64,000 nt of DNA from Cellulomonas chitinilytica (GTDB taxonomy: Bacteria; Actinomycetota; Actinomycetes; Actinomycetales; Cellulomonadaceae): NCBI RefSeq assembly GCF_016862675.1, contig NZ_BONK01000010.1, positions 62,001-126,000 on the forward strand, read 5' to 3'. Positions 15,540-22,131 of the stretch are shown here, piece after piece; positions within the stretch are counted from its first letter, which is position 1; the number at the start of each line of letters is the position of its first letter. A program made the translations under genes and the position numbers. The notes under the pieces are model-generated. The model did no database searches. It was not told where the DNA came from and saw only the letters and a program-made list of their open reading frames with translations.

Positions 15540-16655
15540 ATGACGCGACGGACCGGGTTCGCAGACGTCCGGGACGGACGGCGGGCCCCCGTGGCGCGCG
15601 CCGCCCGGAGGGCGACGTGGGGGCTCGTCGCCGGCACCGTCCTCGCCCTGGCCGCGTGCTCGTCGGGCGGCTCCGCCCAGCCGGCCCCCACCGACGTCAC
15701 CGCGCGCGCCTCCACCGACGTCGACAAGTCCGGAGCACCCGCCCCGGTCGTCCCGCCCACGTGGCCGCTCACGGGCGTCGCCGGTGAGCCCGCGGCCCGG
15801 GCCGCGCTCGCGGTGAAGATCGAGAACACCGCCGTCGCCCGCCCGCAGACCGGGCTGGAGCAGACGGACGTGGTGTGGGAGACGATCGTCGAGTTCGACG
15901 TGTCGCGGTTCATCGCCGTGTTCCACTCCCAGGTGCCCGCCGAGGTCGGGCCGATCCGGTCGGTCCGGCCGATGGACCCGGTCATCCTCGCGCCGATGCA
16001 CGGGCTGCTCGCGTTCTCGGGCGGTCAGCCGGGCATCCTCGCGCTGGTCCAGGCGAGCGGCGTGCAGATGATCAGCCACGACGCGGGTGCGCCTGGCATG
16101 TACCGGACGAAGGACCGTGCGGCCCCGCACAACGTGTACGGCACCCCGCAGACGTTCTGGGACCAGGCCGACGCCGACCACCAGGCCGCCCCGGGCGAGC
16201 AGTTCCTGTTCGCCCGCTCCGCCGACCAGGCCGCGGCGGCCGTGGCGGGCACGCCCGCCGGCACGCTGTCGTTCCACCTGTCGCCGGCGTCCAACCCCTC
16301 GTGGTCGTGGGACGCGGCGACCGGCACCTGGCTGCGGTCCGAGGGCACCGTCCCGGCGACGGCCCGCAGCGGCGCCCGCCTGTCGGCCGTGAACGTCGTG
16401 TCCATCACCGCGGACCACCCGAACACGGAGTTCGGGGCGCAGGGCGGCGCACCCGTGCCGACCTACACCCTCGTGGGGTCGGGCGACGGCGTGGTCGCGT
16501 CGGGTGGCCGGACGGTGGCGGTGCGTTGGCAGAAGGACTCGCAGGACGCCCCGATGCGGCTGCTCCTGCCGGACGGGCGCCCGGCGAACCTCGCGCCCGG
16601 GAACACCTGGGTCGAGCTCGTGCCCGCCGGGAGCGGGTCGCTGACGATCGGCTGA
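15540..16655 (+). CDS. DUF3048 lipoprotein, copy 2 (YerB-like)
   Basis: A 371-residue paralogue of the preceding gene. It has a signal segment with lipobox LALAAC, a Thr/Asp/Ala linker and DUF3048 domains. Shared blocks include APVVPPTWPLTGV, ALAVKIENT-ARPQTGLEQ-DVVWE, RFIAVFHSQVPAEVGPIRSVRPMDP, LLAFSGGQPG, APHNVYGTP and GTWLRSEG-PATARSGARL. The two copies differ most in the linker and in the middle strands (KDRAAPHN here, KKGVAPAPHN in copy 1), so they have diverged well beyond a recent duplication. ATG 15540 is preceded by GGGGAGCTGAC, a good ribosome site. Extracytoplasmic; function unknown. Confidence 0.88.
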   Translation: MTRRTGFADVRDGRRAPVARAARRATWGLVAGTVLALAACSSGGSAQPAPTDVTARASTDVDKSGAPAPVVPPTWPLTGVAGEPAARAALAVKIENTAVARPQTGLEQTDVVWETIVEFDVSRFIAVFHSQVPAEVGPIRSVRPMDPVILAPMHGLLAFSGGQPGILALVQASGVQMISHDAGAPGMYRTKDRAAPHNVYGTPQTFWDQADADHQAAPGEQFLFARSADQAAAAVAGTPAGTLSFHLSPASNPSWSWDAATGTWLRSEGTVPATARSGARLSAVNVVSITADHPNTEFGAQGGAPVPTYTLVGSGDGVVASGGRTVAVRWQKDSQDAPMRLLLPDGRPANLAPGNTWVELVPAGSGSLTIG

Positions 16656-16725
16656 CGCGCTCGGTGCGGTCGCGGTGGCGCCGTCCGTCACGGTGTCCCG
16701 GCCGCGCCCTGGGTCCGCCCCCGGG

Positions 16726-16776
16726 CTGACGGAGCCCGTCGCCGAGGGGACCTGCGGGATGACCCTCGGCCGTCAG
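16726..16776 (+). terminator. Nested hairpin after the DUF3048 pair
   Basis: Inner 8-bp perfect stem GCCGAGGG/CCCTCGGC (16741-16748 with 16763-16770), flanked by an outer CTGACG/CGTCAG pair (16726-16731 with 16771-16776). Probably a terminator for the DUF3048 genes; it sits 71 bases after the stop and 54 bases before the next small gene, so it could also act as a leader structure for that gene. Confidence 0.5.
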
Positions 16777-16829
16777 GTCGAGACGAGCGGTCGACGCCCG
16801 GGCGGGGTGTGGCGGACGAGCCTGGGGGC

Positions 16830-16991
16830 ATGACGACACCGGAGCACACCAGCACCCCGGCGGAGCACGACGTGCGCGCGCTCGGCGCGGTCGTGGCGGC
16901 CGCCGTGGTCCTCGTAGGTCTGCTGGTCGGCGTGGCCTGGCTGGCCGGCACGTTCGTCGACCTCGCGACCTGGGCGCTGGCCACGACCTGA
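16830..16991 (+). CDS. Small single-pass membrane protein (hypothetical)
   Basis: A 53-residue protein: a polar N-terminus of about 16 residues (MTTPEHTSTPAEHDV) followed by one hydrophobic helix (about 22-43) and a short C-terminal segment. The ATG at 16830 is preceded by GAGCCTGGGGGC, a usable ribosome site. Codon use is consistent with coding (G/C third positions). It is convergent with menB. No family recognised. It could be missed by automated annotation; a GTG at 16809 would add seven residues. Confidence 0.55.
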   Translation: MTTPEHTSTPAEHDVRALGAVVAAAVVLVGLLVGVAWLAGTFVDLATWALATT

Positions 16992-17018
16992 CGCGGGCGG
17001 GCCGGCGCCCGCCCGCCG

Positions 17019-17975
17019 TCAGTACGCGTACGGGAAGCCGGACCAGTCGGGGTCGCGGCGCTCGAGGAACGCGTCGCGCCCCTCGACGGCCTCGTCCGTC
17101 ATGTACGCCAGGCGCGTGGCCTCGCCGGCGAACACCTGCTGGCCGGCGAGCCCGTCGTCCGCGAGGTTGAACGCGAACTTGAGCATGCGCACGGCCTGCG
17201 GCGACTTCGACGCGATGATCCGCGCGTACTCGAGCCCGGCCTCCTCGAGCTCGGCGTGCGCGACGACGTCGTTGACGGCACCCCACGCGTAGGCCTGCTC
17301 GGCGGAGTACTCGCGGGCGAGGAAGAAGATCTCGCGGGCCCGCTTCTGGCCGATCTGACGGGCGAGCAGGGCGGAGCCGTAGCCGCCGTCGAACGAGCCG
17401 ACGTTCGCGTCGGTCTGCATGAACCGGGCGTGCTCGCGGCTCGCGATCGTCAGGTCGGCGACGACGTGCAGGGAGTGCCCGCCGCCCGCCGCCCACCCGT
17501 TGACGAGCGCGACGACGACCTTCGGCATGGTCCGCATGAGCCGTTGGACCTCGAGGATGTGCAGCCGGCCGGCGCGCGCCGGGTCGACGTGCGCGGCGGT
17601 GTCGCCGTCGGCGTACCGGTAGCCGTCGCGGCCGCGGATGCGCTGGTCGCCGCCGGAGCAGAACGACCACACGCCGTCCTTGGGGGAGGGGCCGTTGCCG
17701 GTGAGCAGCACGGTGCCGACGTCGGAGCTGGTGCGGGCGTGGTCGAGGACGCGGTAGAGCTCGTCGACGGTGTGCGGGCGGAACGCGTTGCGGACCTCCG
17801 GCCGGTCGAACGCGACGCGGACGGCGGGCAGGTCGCGCTCGGCCTCGCCGGACGACGCGCCGCTGCGGTCGACCGCCCGGTGGTAGGTGAGGTCGGTGAG
17901 GTCCTCGAAGCCGTCGACGATGCGCCAGCGGTTCGGGTCGAAGGTGTCGGAGACGGTGTCGGGCAGTGCGCTCAC
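17019..17975 (-). CDS. menB: 1,4-dihydroxy-2-naphthoyl-CoA synthase
   Basis: A 318-residue crotonase-fold enzyme that cyclises o-succinylbenzoyl-CoA to 1,4-dihydroxy-2-naphthoyl-CoA. Family signatures are WSFCSGGDQRIRGRDGYRY (disordered A-loop and oxyanion hole), VNGWAAGGGHSLHVVADLTIAS, and NVGSFDGGYGSALLARQIGQKRAREIFFLAREY with the catalytic Asp. The C-terminal FLERRDPDWSGFPYAY is diagnostic for MenB. An insertion of roughly 20 residues before the oxyanion-hole motif (GDTAAHVDPARAGRLH region) is typical for actinobacterial MenB. GTG 17975 is set by a TAGGGT box seven bases upstream; GTG 17984 overlaps that box. Confidence 0.95.
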   Translation of the reverse strand: MSALPDTVSDTFDPNRWRIVDGFEDLTDLTYHRAVDRSGASSGEAERDLPAVRVAFDRPEVRNAFRPHTVDELYRVLDHARTSSDVGTVLLTGNGPSPKDGVWSFCSGGDQRIRGRDGYRYADGDTAAHVDPARAGRLHILEVQRLMRTMPKVVVALVNGWAAGGGHSLHVVADLTIASREHARFMQTDANVGSFDGGYGSALLARQIGQKRAREIFFLAREYSAEQAYAWGAVNDVVAHAELEEAGLEYARIIASKSPQAVRMLKFAFNLADDGLAGQQVFAGEATRLAYMTDEAVEGRDAFLERRDPDWSGFPYAY

Positions 17976-17982
17976 GGCCGTC

Positions 17983-17988
17983 ACCCTA
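17983..17988 (-). promoter_or_regulatory. -10 box, leaderless start of menB
   Basis: TAGGGT on the minus strand, seven bases before the GTG at 17975. It lies only 14 bases from the TetR-type palindrome (18002-18023), so that regulator could also touch menB expression. Confidence 0.45.
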
Positions 17989-18001
17989 CGCGGCTCCGAG
18001 T

Positions 18002-18023
18002 TTCTGGTACGCTCGTACCAGAA
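18002..18023. promoter_or_regulatory. TetR-type operator palindrome before the SMR gene
   Basis: TTCTGGTACG-CT-CGTACCAGAA, a perfect 10-bp inverted repeat around a 2-base centre. TGGTACG-NN-CGTACCA is a common form for TetR-family operators, and a tetR gene is the second gene of the downstream pair, 422 bases away. Autoregulation of the SMR-tetR unit is the simplest reading. Confidence 0.75.
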
Positions 18024-18121
18024 TTGGACGCGCGCGACGGCGGGAAGGCCACCCGGTGCGCGTCCACGACAGGCTCCCGTGACCACACCCGGGACTCGTC
18101 GGCTCGGCACGGAGGTCTCCC

Positions 18122-18445
18122 ATGGCATGGCTCGTCCTCGTCCTGTCCGGCCTGCTCGAGGCGGGATGGGCGCTCGCCCTCAAGTCCTCGGACGGCTTCA
18201 CCAGGCTCGTCCCCACGGTGACGTTCGGCGTCCTGCTCGTGCTCAGCATGGGCGGGCTCGCCTACGCGCTGCGCTCGCTGCCCGTCGGCACCGGCTACGC
18301 CGTGTGGGTCGGCATCGGTGCCGTCACCACGGCCGTCCTCGCGATGATCTGGCTCGACGAGCCGGTCACCCTGCTGCGCATCGGCTCGATCGTGCTCATC
18401 CTCGCCGGCGTCGTCGGGCTCAACCTCTCCGGGTCGGGCCACTGA
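18122..18445 (+). CDS. Small multidrug resistance (SMR) family transporter, SugE/Gdx-like
   Basis: A 107-residue protein with four membrane helices, the exact size of SMR exporters, which work as antiparallel dimers exchanging a cation for protons. The essential membrane Glu is Glu13 in LSGLLEAGWALALK. The GTGYAVWVGIGAVTTAVLAMIWLDEP signature follows the Gdx/SugE pattern, the subgroup that exports guanidinium, instead of the EmrE drug pump. No guanidine riboswitch is seen upstream; a TetR-type palindrome is. ATG 18122 follows ACGGAGGTCTCCC (Shine-Dalgarno GGAGG). The stop overlaps the tetR start (TGATG). Guanidinium as substrate is an inference. Confidence 0.9.
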   Translation: MAWLVLVLSGLLEAGWALALKSSDGFTRLVPTVTFGVLLVLSMGGLAYALRSLPVGTGYAVWVGIGAVTTAVLAMIWLDEPVTLLRIGSIVLILAGVVGLNLSGSGH

Positions 18446-19011
18446 TGACGGCCCGCCGTGCGCGCGGCGAGGCCCGGTCCGCCCAGGTGGTGCGCGCCGC
18501 CGCCGACCTGCTGCTGCTCGGCGGTCCGGGCGCGGTGAGCCACCGGGCCGTCGCCGCCCGCGCGGGCGTGCCGCTCGCCGCCACGACCTACTACTTCGAC
18601 CGGCTCGACGACCTGGTGCGCGCGGCAGCCCTGCTGCTCGCCGACGAGTCGGCCGCGCACGCCGAGCGCGTCGCCGAGCTCGCGCAGCCGGGCGACGACG
18701 TGGTCGCCACGGTCGTCGACGCGGTGCTGCCGAACGGGGGCGACGTGTCCGTGCGCGCGGTGTACGAGCACCTCGTGTCCGCCGGACGCACGCCCACCGT
18801 CGCCGGCGCCTACGCCGCCGGGCGCACCCGGCTGGACGCCGCCGTCGCCGCTCTGCTGCGGATCGCGGGCAGCCCCGTCCCGCCGGCGCTGGCCATCGCG
18901 GTCGTCGACGGCGCCGTCGTCGCGGCCCTGTCCGAGGGGCACGACGTCCGCGACCACGCCCGCGCGCTCCTGGCCCCGGTCCTCACGCCGAGCCCGCCGA
19001 CGCCCGCCTGA
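18445..19011 (+). CDS. TetR family transcriptional regulator
   Basis: A 188-residue regulator. The N-terminal HTH is seen as VVRAAADLLLLGGPGAVSHRAVAARAGVPLAATTYYFDRLDDLVRAA (residues about 13-60), with the TetR hallmark YYF after the recognition helix. The C-terminal helical ligand domain has no recognised family. The gene overlaps the SMR gene by one base, so the pump and its regulator are made from one message, and the perfect palindrome at 18002-18023 is the probable binding site. The likely inducer is a substrate of the pump. Confidence 0.9.
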   Translation: MTARRARGEARSAQVVRAAADLLLLGGPGAVSHRAVAARAGVPLAATTYYFDRLDDLVRAAALLLADESAAHAERVAELAQPGDDVVATVVDAVLPNGGDVSVRAVYEHLVSAGRTPTVAGAYAAGRTRLDAAVAALLRIAGSPVPPALAIAVVDGAVVAALSEGHDVRDHARALLAPVLTPSPPTPA

Positions 19012-19016
19012 CGCCG

Positions 19017-19086
19017 CCGAGAACGTGACGCCGAGGTGAGAACGGCACTCTGACGTGCCGTCCTCACCCCGAAGTGCCGTTCTCGG
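19017..19086. repeat. Nested, mutually exclusive inverted repeats before menC
   Basis: Four related arms: CCGAGAACG (19017-19025), GGTGAGAACGGCAC (19035-19048), GTGCCGTCCTCACC (19055-19068), AGTGCCGTTCTCGG (19073-19086). The two central arms form a 14-bp stem with one mismatch and a 6-base loop; the first and last pair over 9 bp outside it. Alternatively the second and fourth arms pair perfectly over 11 bp (AGAACGGCACT/AGTGCCGTTCT). It occupies most of the 105-base gap between tetR and menC. It may be a terminator for SMR-tetR, a regulator site or a copy of a dispersed palindromic element. Confidence 0.7.
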
Positions 19087-19104
19087 GCATCGGTCCACGC
19101 CGCC

Positions 19105-19110
19105 TAGCCT
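19105..19110 (+). promoter_or_regulatory. -10 box, leaderless start of menC
   Basis: TAGCCT, six bases (GAGCGG) before the GTG at 19117. Confidence 0.55.
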
Positions 19111-19116
19111 GAGCGG

Positions 19117-20097
19117 GTGCGACCCGAGCTGCTCACCTACGCCGTCCCGCTGCGCACGCGCTTCCGCGGGCTGACCGTGCGGGACGGCGCCCTGGTCCGG
19201 GGCGACGCCGGCTGGGGCGAGTTCAGCCCGTTCTGGGACTACGACGCCGCCGAGTCCGCCTCCTGGTGGGACGCCGCGCGCGAGGCCGCCGACGAGGGGT
19301 GGCCCGCCCCCGTCCGCGACCGTGTGCCGGTCAACGTCACCGTCCCCGCCGTCGACGCCGCCACCGCGCACCGCATCGTCACCGCCTCCGGCGGCTGCCG
19401 CACCGCGAAGGTCAAGGTCGCCGAGCCCGGGCAGAGCGTCGGCGACGAGGTCGCGCGCCTCGAGGCGGTGCGCGACGCGCTCGGCAAGGACGGTGCGATC
19501 CGCGTCGACGCCAACGCCGCGTGGGACGTGGACACCGCCGCCGGCCGGCTGGCGCTGCTGGACCGGGCGGCGGGCGGTCTCGAGTACGCCGAGCAGCCCG
19601 TGCCGACGGTCGCCGACCTCGCCGCGCTGCGCCGCCGCACCAGCGTGCCGATCGCCGCCGACGAGTCCGTGCGCCGGGCCGAGGACCCGCTCGCTGTCGT
19701 GCGCGCGCACGCCGCCGACGTCGTCGTGCTCAAGGTGCAGCCCCTCGGCGGCGTGCGCGCGTGCCTCCGGCTCGCGGAGCAGGTCGGCGTCCCGGTCGTG
19801 GTGTCGTCGGCGCTCGAGTCGTCGGTCGGACTCGCCGCCGGCGTCGCGCTCGCGGCCGCCCTGCCGGAGCTGCCGTACGCGTGCGGGCTCGCGACGGCGC
19901 AGCTGTTCACCGCCGACCTCGTGGCCGACCCGCTGCTGCCCGTCGACGGCGCGCTCGAGGTGCGCCGGCCGGAGCCCGACCCCGCCCTGCTCGCCGCGCA
20001 CGCGGCACCCGCGGAGCTCGCGCGCAGGTGGGAGCGGCGGCGCGACGAGGTCCTCGCGGTGCTCGCGTCGCGGCGGACCGCCGTGCCTCGGGCATGA
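19117..20097 (+). CDS. menC: o-Succinylbenzoate synthase
   Basis: A 326-residue enolase-superfamily dehydratase that converts SHCHC to o-succinylbenzoate. Catalytic and metal residues can be placed: Lys98 and Lys100 in AKVKV, Asp131 in RVDANAAW, Glu159 in EYAEQP, Asp182 in AADES and Lys206 in VVLKVQPLGG. The short capping domain of about 90 residues matches the actinobacterial MenC form. The GTG start lies directly downstream of TAGCCT, and the stop overlaps the menD start (ATGA), so menC and menD are one transcription unit on the plus strand. Confidence 0.93.
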   Translation: MRPELLTYAVPLRTRFRGLTVRDGALVRGDAGWGEFSPFWDYDAAESASWWDAAREAADEGWPAPVRDRVPVNVTVPAVDAATAHRIVTASGGCRTAKVKVAEPGQSVGDEVARLEAVRDALGKDGAIRVDANAAWDVDTAAGRLALLDRAAGGLEYAEQPVPTVADLAALRRRTSVPIAADESVRRAEDPLAVVRAHAADVVVLKVQPLGGVRACLRLAEQVGVPVVVSSALESSVGLAAGVALAAALPELPYACGLATAQLFTADLVADPLLPVDGALEVRRPEPDPALLAAHAAPAELARRWERRRDEVLAVLASRRTAVPRA

Positions 20098-21977
20098 TGG
20101 CGCACGTGACGACGACGCCCGACCCCGCCCAGCCGTCGGGGCAGGCACCGTCCGTGACCGCCGCCCGCGTCCTCGTGCAGGCCCTCGCGACGCTCGGCGT
20201 CCAGGACGTCGTCCTCGCCCCCGGGTCGCGCAGCGCACCCCTCGCGTACGCGCTCGCCGAGGCCTCCCGCCCGGACGGCAGCCGAGCGGAAGGCGCTCCC
20301 GCCCTGCGCCTGCACGTGCGCGTCGACGAGCGGTCCGCGGGGTTCCTCGCGCTCGGGCTCGCCCGGGCGAGCGCCCACGTCGGCGACGCGCCGGGTGCCG
20401 CCCGGCCCGTCGCCGTCGTCACGACGTCGGGGACGGCCGTCGCGAACCTGCACCCGGCCGTGCTCGAGGCGCACCACAGTGGGATCCCGCTGCTCCTGCT
20501 CACCGCGGACCGCCCCCACGAGCTGCGGGGGACCGGCGCGAACCAGACCACCGACCAGCCCGGCCTGTTCGGCACGTCCGTCCGGCTCGCGGTCGACGTC
20601 CCGGCACCGGTCGGCCTGCCCGACGAGGCCCGCGACGTGCGCAGGCTCGCCGCGCGTGCGGTCGCCGCCGCCACGGGCGCCCGCACGGGCGACCCCGGCC
20701 CGGTGCACCTCAACCTCGCGTTCCGTGAGCCGCTCGTGCCGGGCGACGGGCCGTGGCCGCCCGCCGGCACGGCCGGCCTCTCGCACGTCCACGGTCGCGG
20801 CCTGCCGCCCGGGGGGCCTGCCACGGGCGCGCTGCCGGCGCTCCTCGAGCCGCCCCGTGCCACGGGCGCCGACGACTCGACGGCACCGACCCGCACGCGC
20901 CGCCGCGGCGTGCCGACCGTGCTCGTCGCGGGCGACGGTGCCAGCCCGTGGGCCCGCCGGCTCGCGGAGGTCAACGGCTGGCCGCTGCTCGCCGAGCCGT
21001 CCTCCGGGGTCCGTGGTGGGACGCATGCGCTCGCGGCCTACCGTCTGCTCCTCGCCGACGAGCGTCTCGGCGGCGCGGTCCGGCGCGTCGTGGTCGCGGG
21101 CCGGCCCACCCTGTCCCGCCCGGTGCAGCGGCTGCTCGGGCGGCCGGACGTCGAGGTCGTCGTCCTCGCCCCCCGCGGGGGCGACTGGCCGGACGCGGCC
21201 CGGAACGCCGCCGAGGTGCTGCTCGACGTGCCGCCGCGGATGCGTCAGGGCCGGATGGGCGCGCCGGACGGGTGGCTCGAGACCTGGCAGGCCGCCGACG
21301 CCGCGGCGTCCACCGCGATCGACGACGTGCTCGACGCCGGGGAGCACGGCCCCCGGTCGCGCAGCGGCCCCCGCGTGACGGGGCCGGCGCTCGCCCGTGC
21401 CGTCGCCCGGGTGAGCCTCCCGACGGACGCGCTCGTCGTCGGCTCGTCGAACCCGGTGCGTGACCTGGACCTGACGGCCCGGTGGGCCACCCCGCCGCTG
21501 GTCCTCGCGAACCGCGGGCTGGCCGGGATCGACGGCACGGTGTCGACGGCTGCGGGCGTCGCGCTCGGGCTCCCGCACCGGCGGGTCCGTGCGCTGCTCG
21601 GCGACCTCACGTTCCTGCACGACGTCGGCGGGCTCCTGCGCGGACCGCTCGAGCGCGCCGTGGACCTGCAGCTCGTCGTCGCGAACGACGACGGCGGGTC
21701 GATCTTCTCGACGCTCGAGCCCGGCGAGCCGTCGCGCTCCGACCACTTCGAGCGGGTGTTCGGGACGCCGCACGGCGTCGACCTCGCGGCGCTGTGCGCG
21801 GCGTACGGGGTGCGGCACACGCGGGTCGGTGACGTCGACGGACTCCTGCCCGCGCTCACGGCCACGGGTCCCGGCCTGAGCCTCGTCGAGGTGCGGGTCG
21901 ACCGGGCGGGCCGTCGCGAGCTCGGCGAGCGGCTCCAGGCCGCCGTCGCGGTCGCGGTGGACGAGGCCCTGCCCTGA
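20094..21977 (+). CDS. menD: 2-succinyl-5-enolpyruvyl-6-hydroxy-3-cyclohexene-1-carboxylate synthase
   Basis: A 627-residue thiamine diphosphate enzyme. It adds the succinic semialdehyde unit from 2-oxoglutarate to isochorismate, the committed step of menaquinone synthesis. The N-terminal pyrimidine-binding domain has VVLAPGSRSAPLAYAL and VDERSAGFLALGLAR, which carries the activating Glu, then TTSGTAVANLHPAVLEA and the GANQTTDQPGLFG loop. The C-terminal domain has NRGLAGIDGTVSTAAG, GDLTFLHDVGGLL and VVANDDGGSIFSTLE, the ThDP-Mg site. Two linkers (about residues 230-275 and 400-440) are Ala/Gly-rich and longer than usual. ATG 20094 overlaps the menC stop; ATG 20097 and GTG 20106 are close alternatives. 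Confidence 0.95.
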   Translation: MMAHVTTTPDPAQPSGQAPSVTAARVLVQALATLGVQDVVLAPGSRSAPLAYALAEASRPDGSRAEGAPALRLHVRVDERSAGFLALGLARASAHVGDAPGAARPVAVVTTSGTAVANLHPAVLEAHHSGIPLLLLTADRPHELRGTGANQTTDQPGLFGTSVRLAVDVPAPVGLPDEARDVRRLAARAVAAATGARTGDPGPVHLNLAFREPLVPGDGPWPPAGTAGLSHVHGRGLPPGGPATGALPALLEPPRATGADDSTAPTRTRRRGVPTVLVAGDGASPWARRLAEVNGWPLLAEPSSGVRGGTHALAAYRLLLADERLGGAVRRVVVAGRPTLSRPVQRLLGRPDVEVVVLAPRGGDWPDAARNAAEVLLDVPPRMRQGRMGAPDGWLETWQAADAAASTAIDDVLDAGEHGPRSRSGPRVTGPALARAVARVSLPTDALVVGSSNPVRDLDLTARWATPPLVLANRGLAGIDGTVSTAAGVALGLPHRRVRALLGDLTFLHDVGGLLRGPLERAVDLQLVVANDDGGSIFSTLEPGEPSRSDHFERVFGTPHGVDLAALCAAYGVRHTRVGDVDGLLPALTATGPGLSLVEVRVDRAGRRELGERLQAAVAVAVDEALP

Positions 21978-22044
21978 CGGCACCCGCCGCCGCCCGCCGC
22001 CCCCGTGCGCAGGCCGGGCCCACCGGGTCCGTCCGGACTCATGC

Positions 22045-22069
22045 GGAACTCGCAGGAGATTCCCAGGTT
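22045..22069 (+). promoter_or_regulatory. Possible ECF sigma promoter of the HtrA gene
   Basis: GGAAC (22045-22049) and GTT (22067-22069) separated by 17 bases resemble the GGAAC/GTT boxes used by cell-envelope stress ECF sigma factors of actinobacteria. An HtrA-type protease is a plausible regulon member. A short palindrome CTGGAGGG-T-CCCTCCAG lies just downstream at 22072-22088. Confidence 0.35.
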
Positions 22070-22131
22070 CCCTGGAGGGTCCCTCCAGCGGGCTCGGCTG
22101 TGATGGTCGTCGACCAAGGAGGGCACCCACG

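Noticed and set aside
17985..18121. Guanidine (ykkC-type) riboswitch before the SMR gene
   Set aside because: I could not find the conserved ykkC or mini-ykkC sequence blocks; the only strong structure is the TetR-type DNA palindrome.
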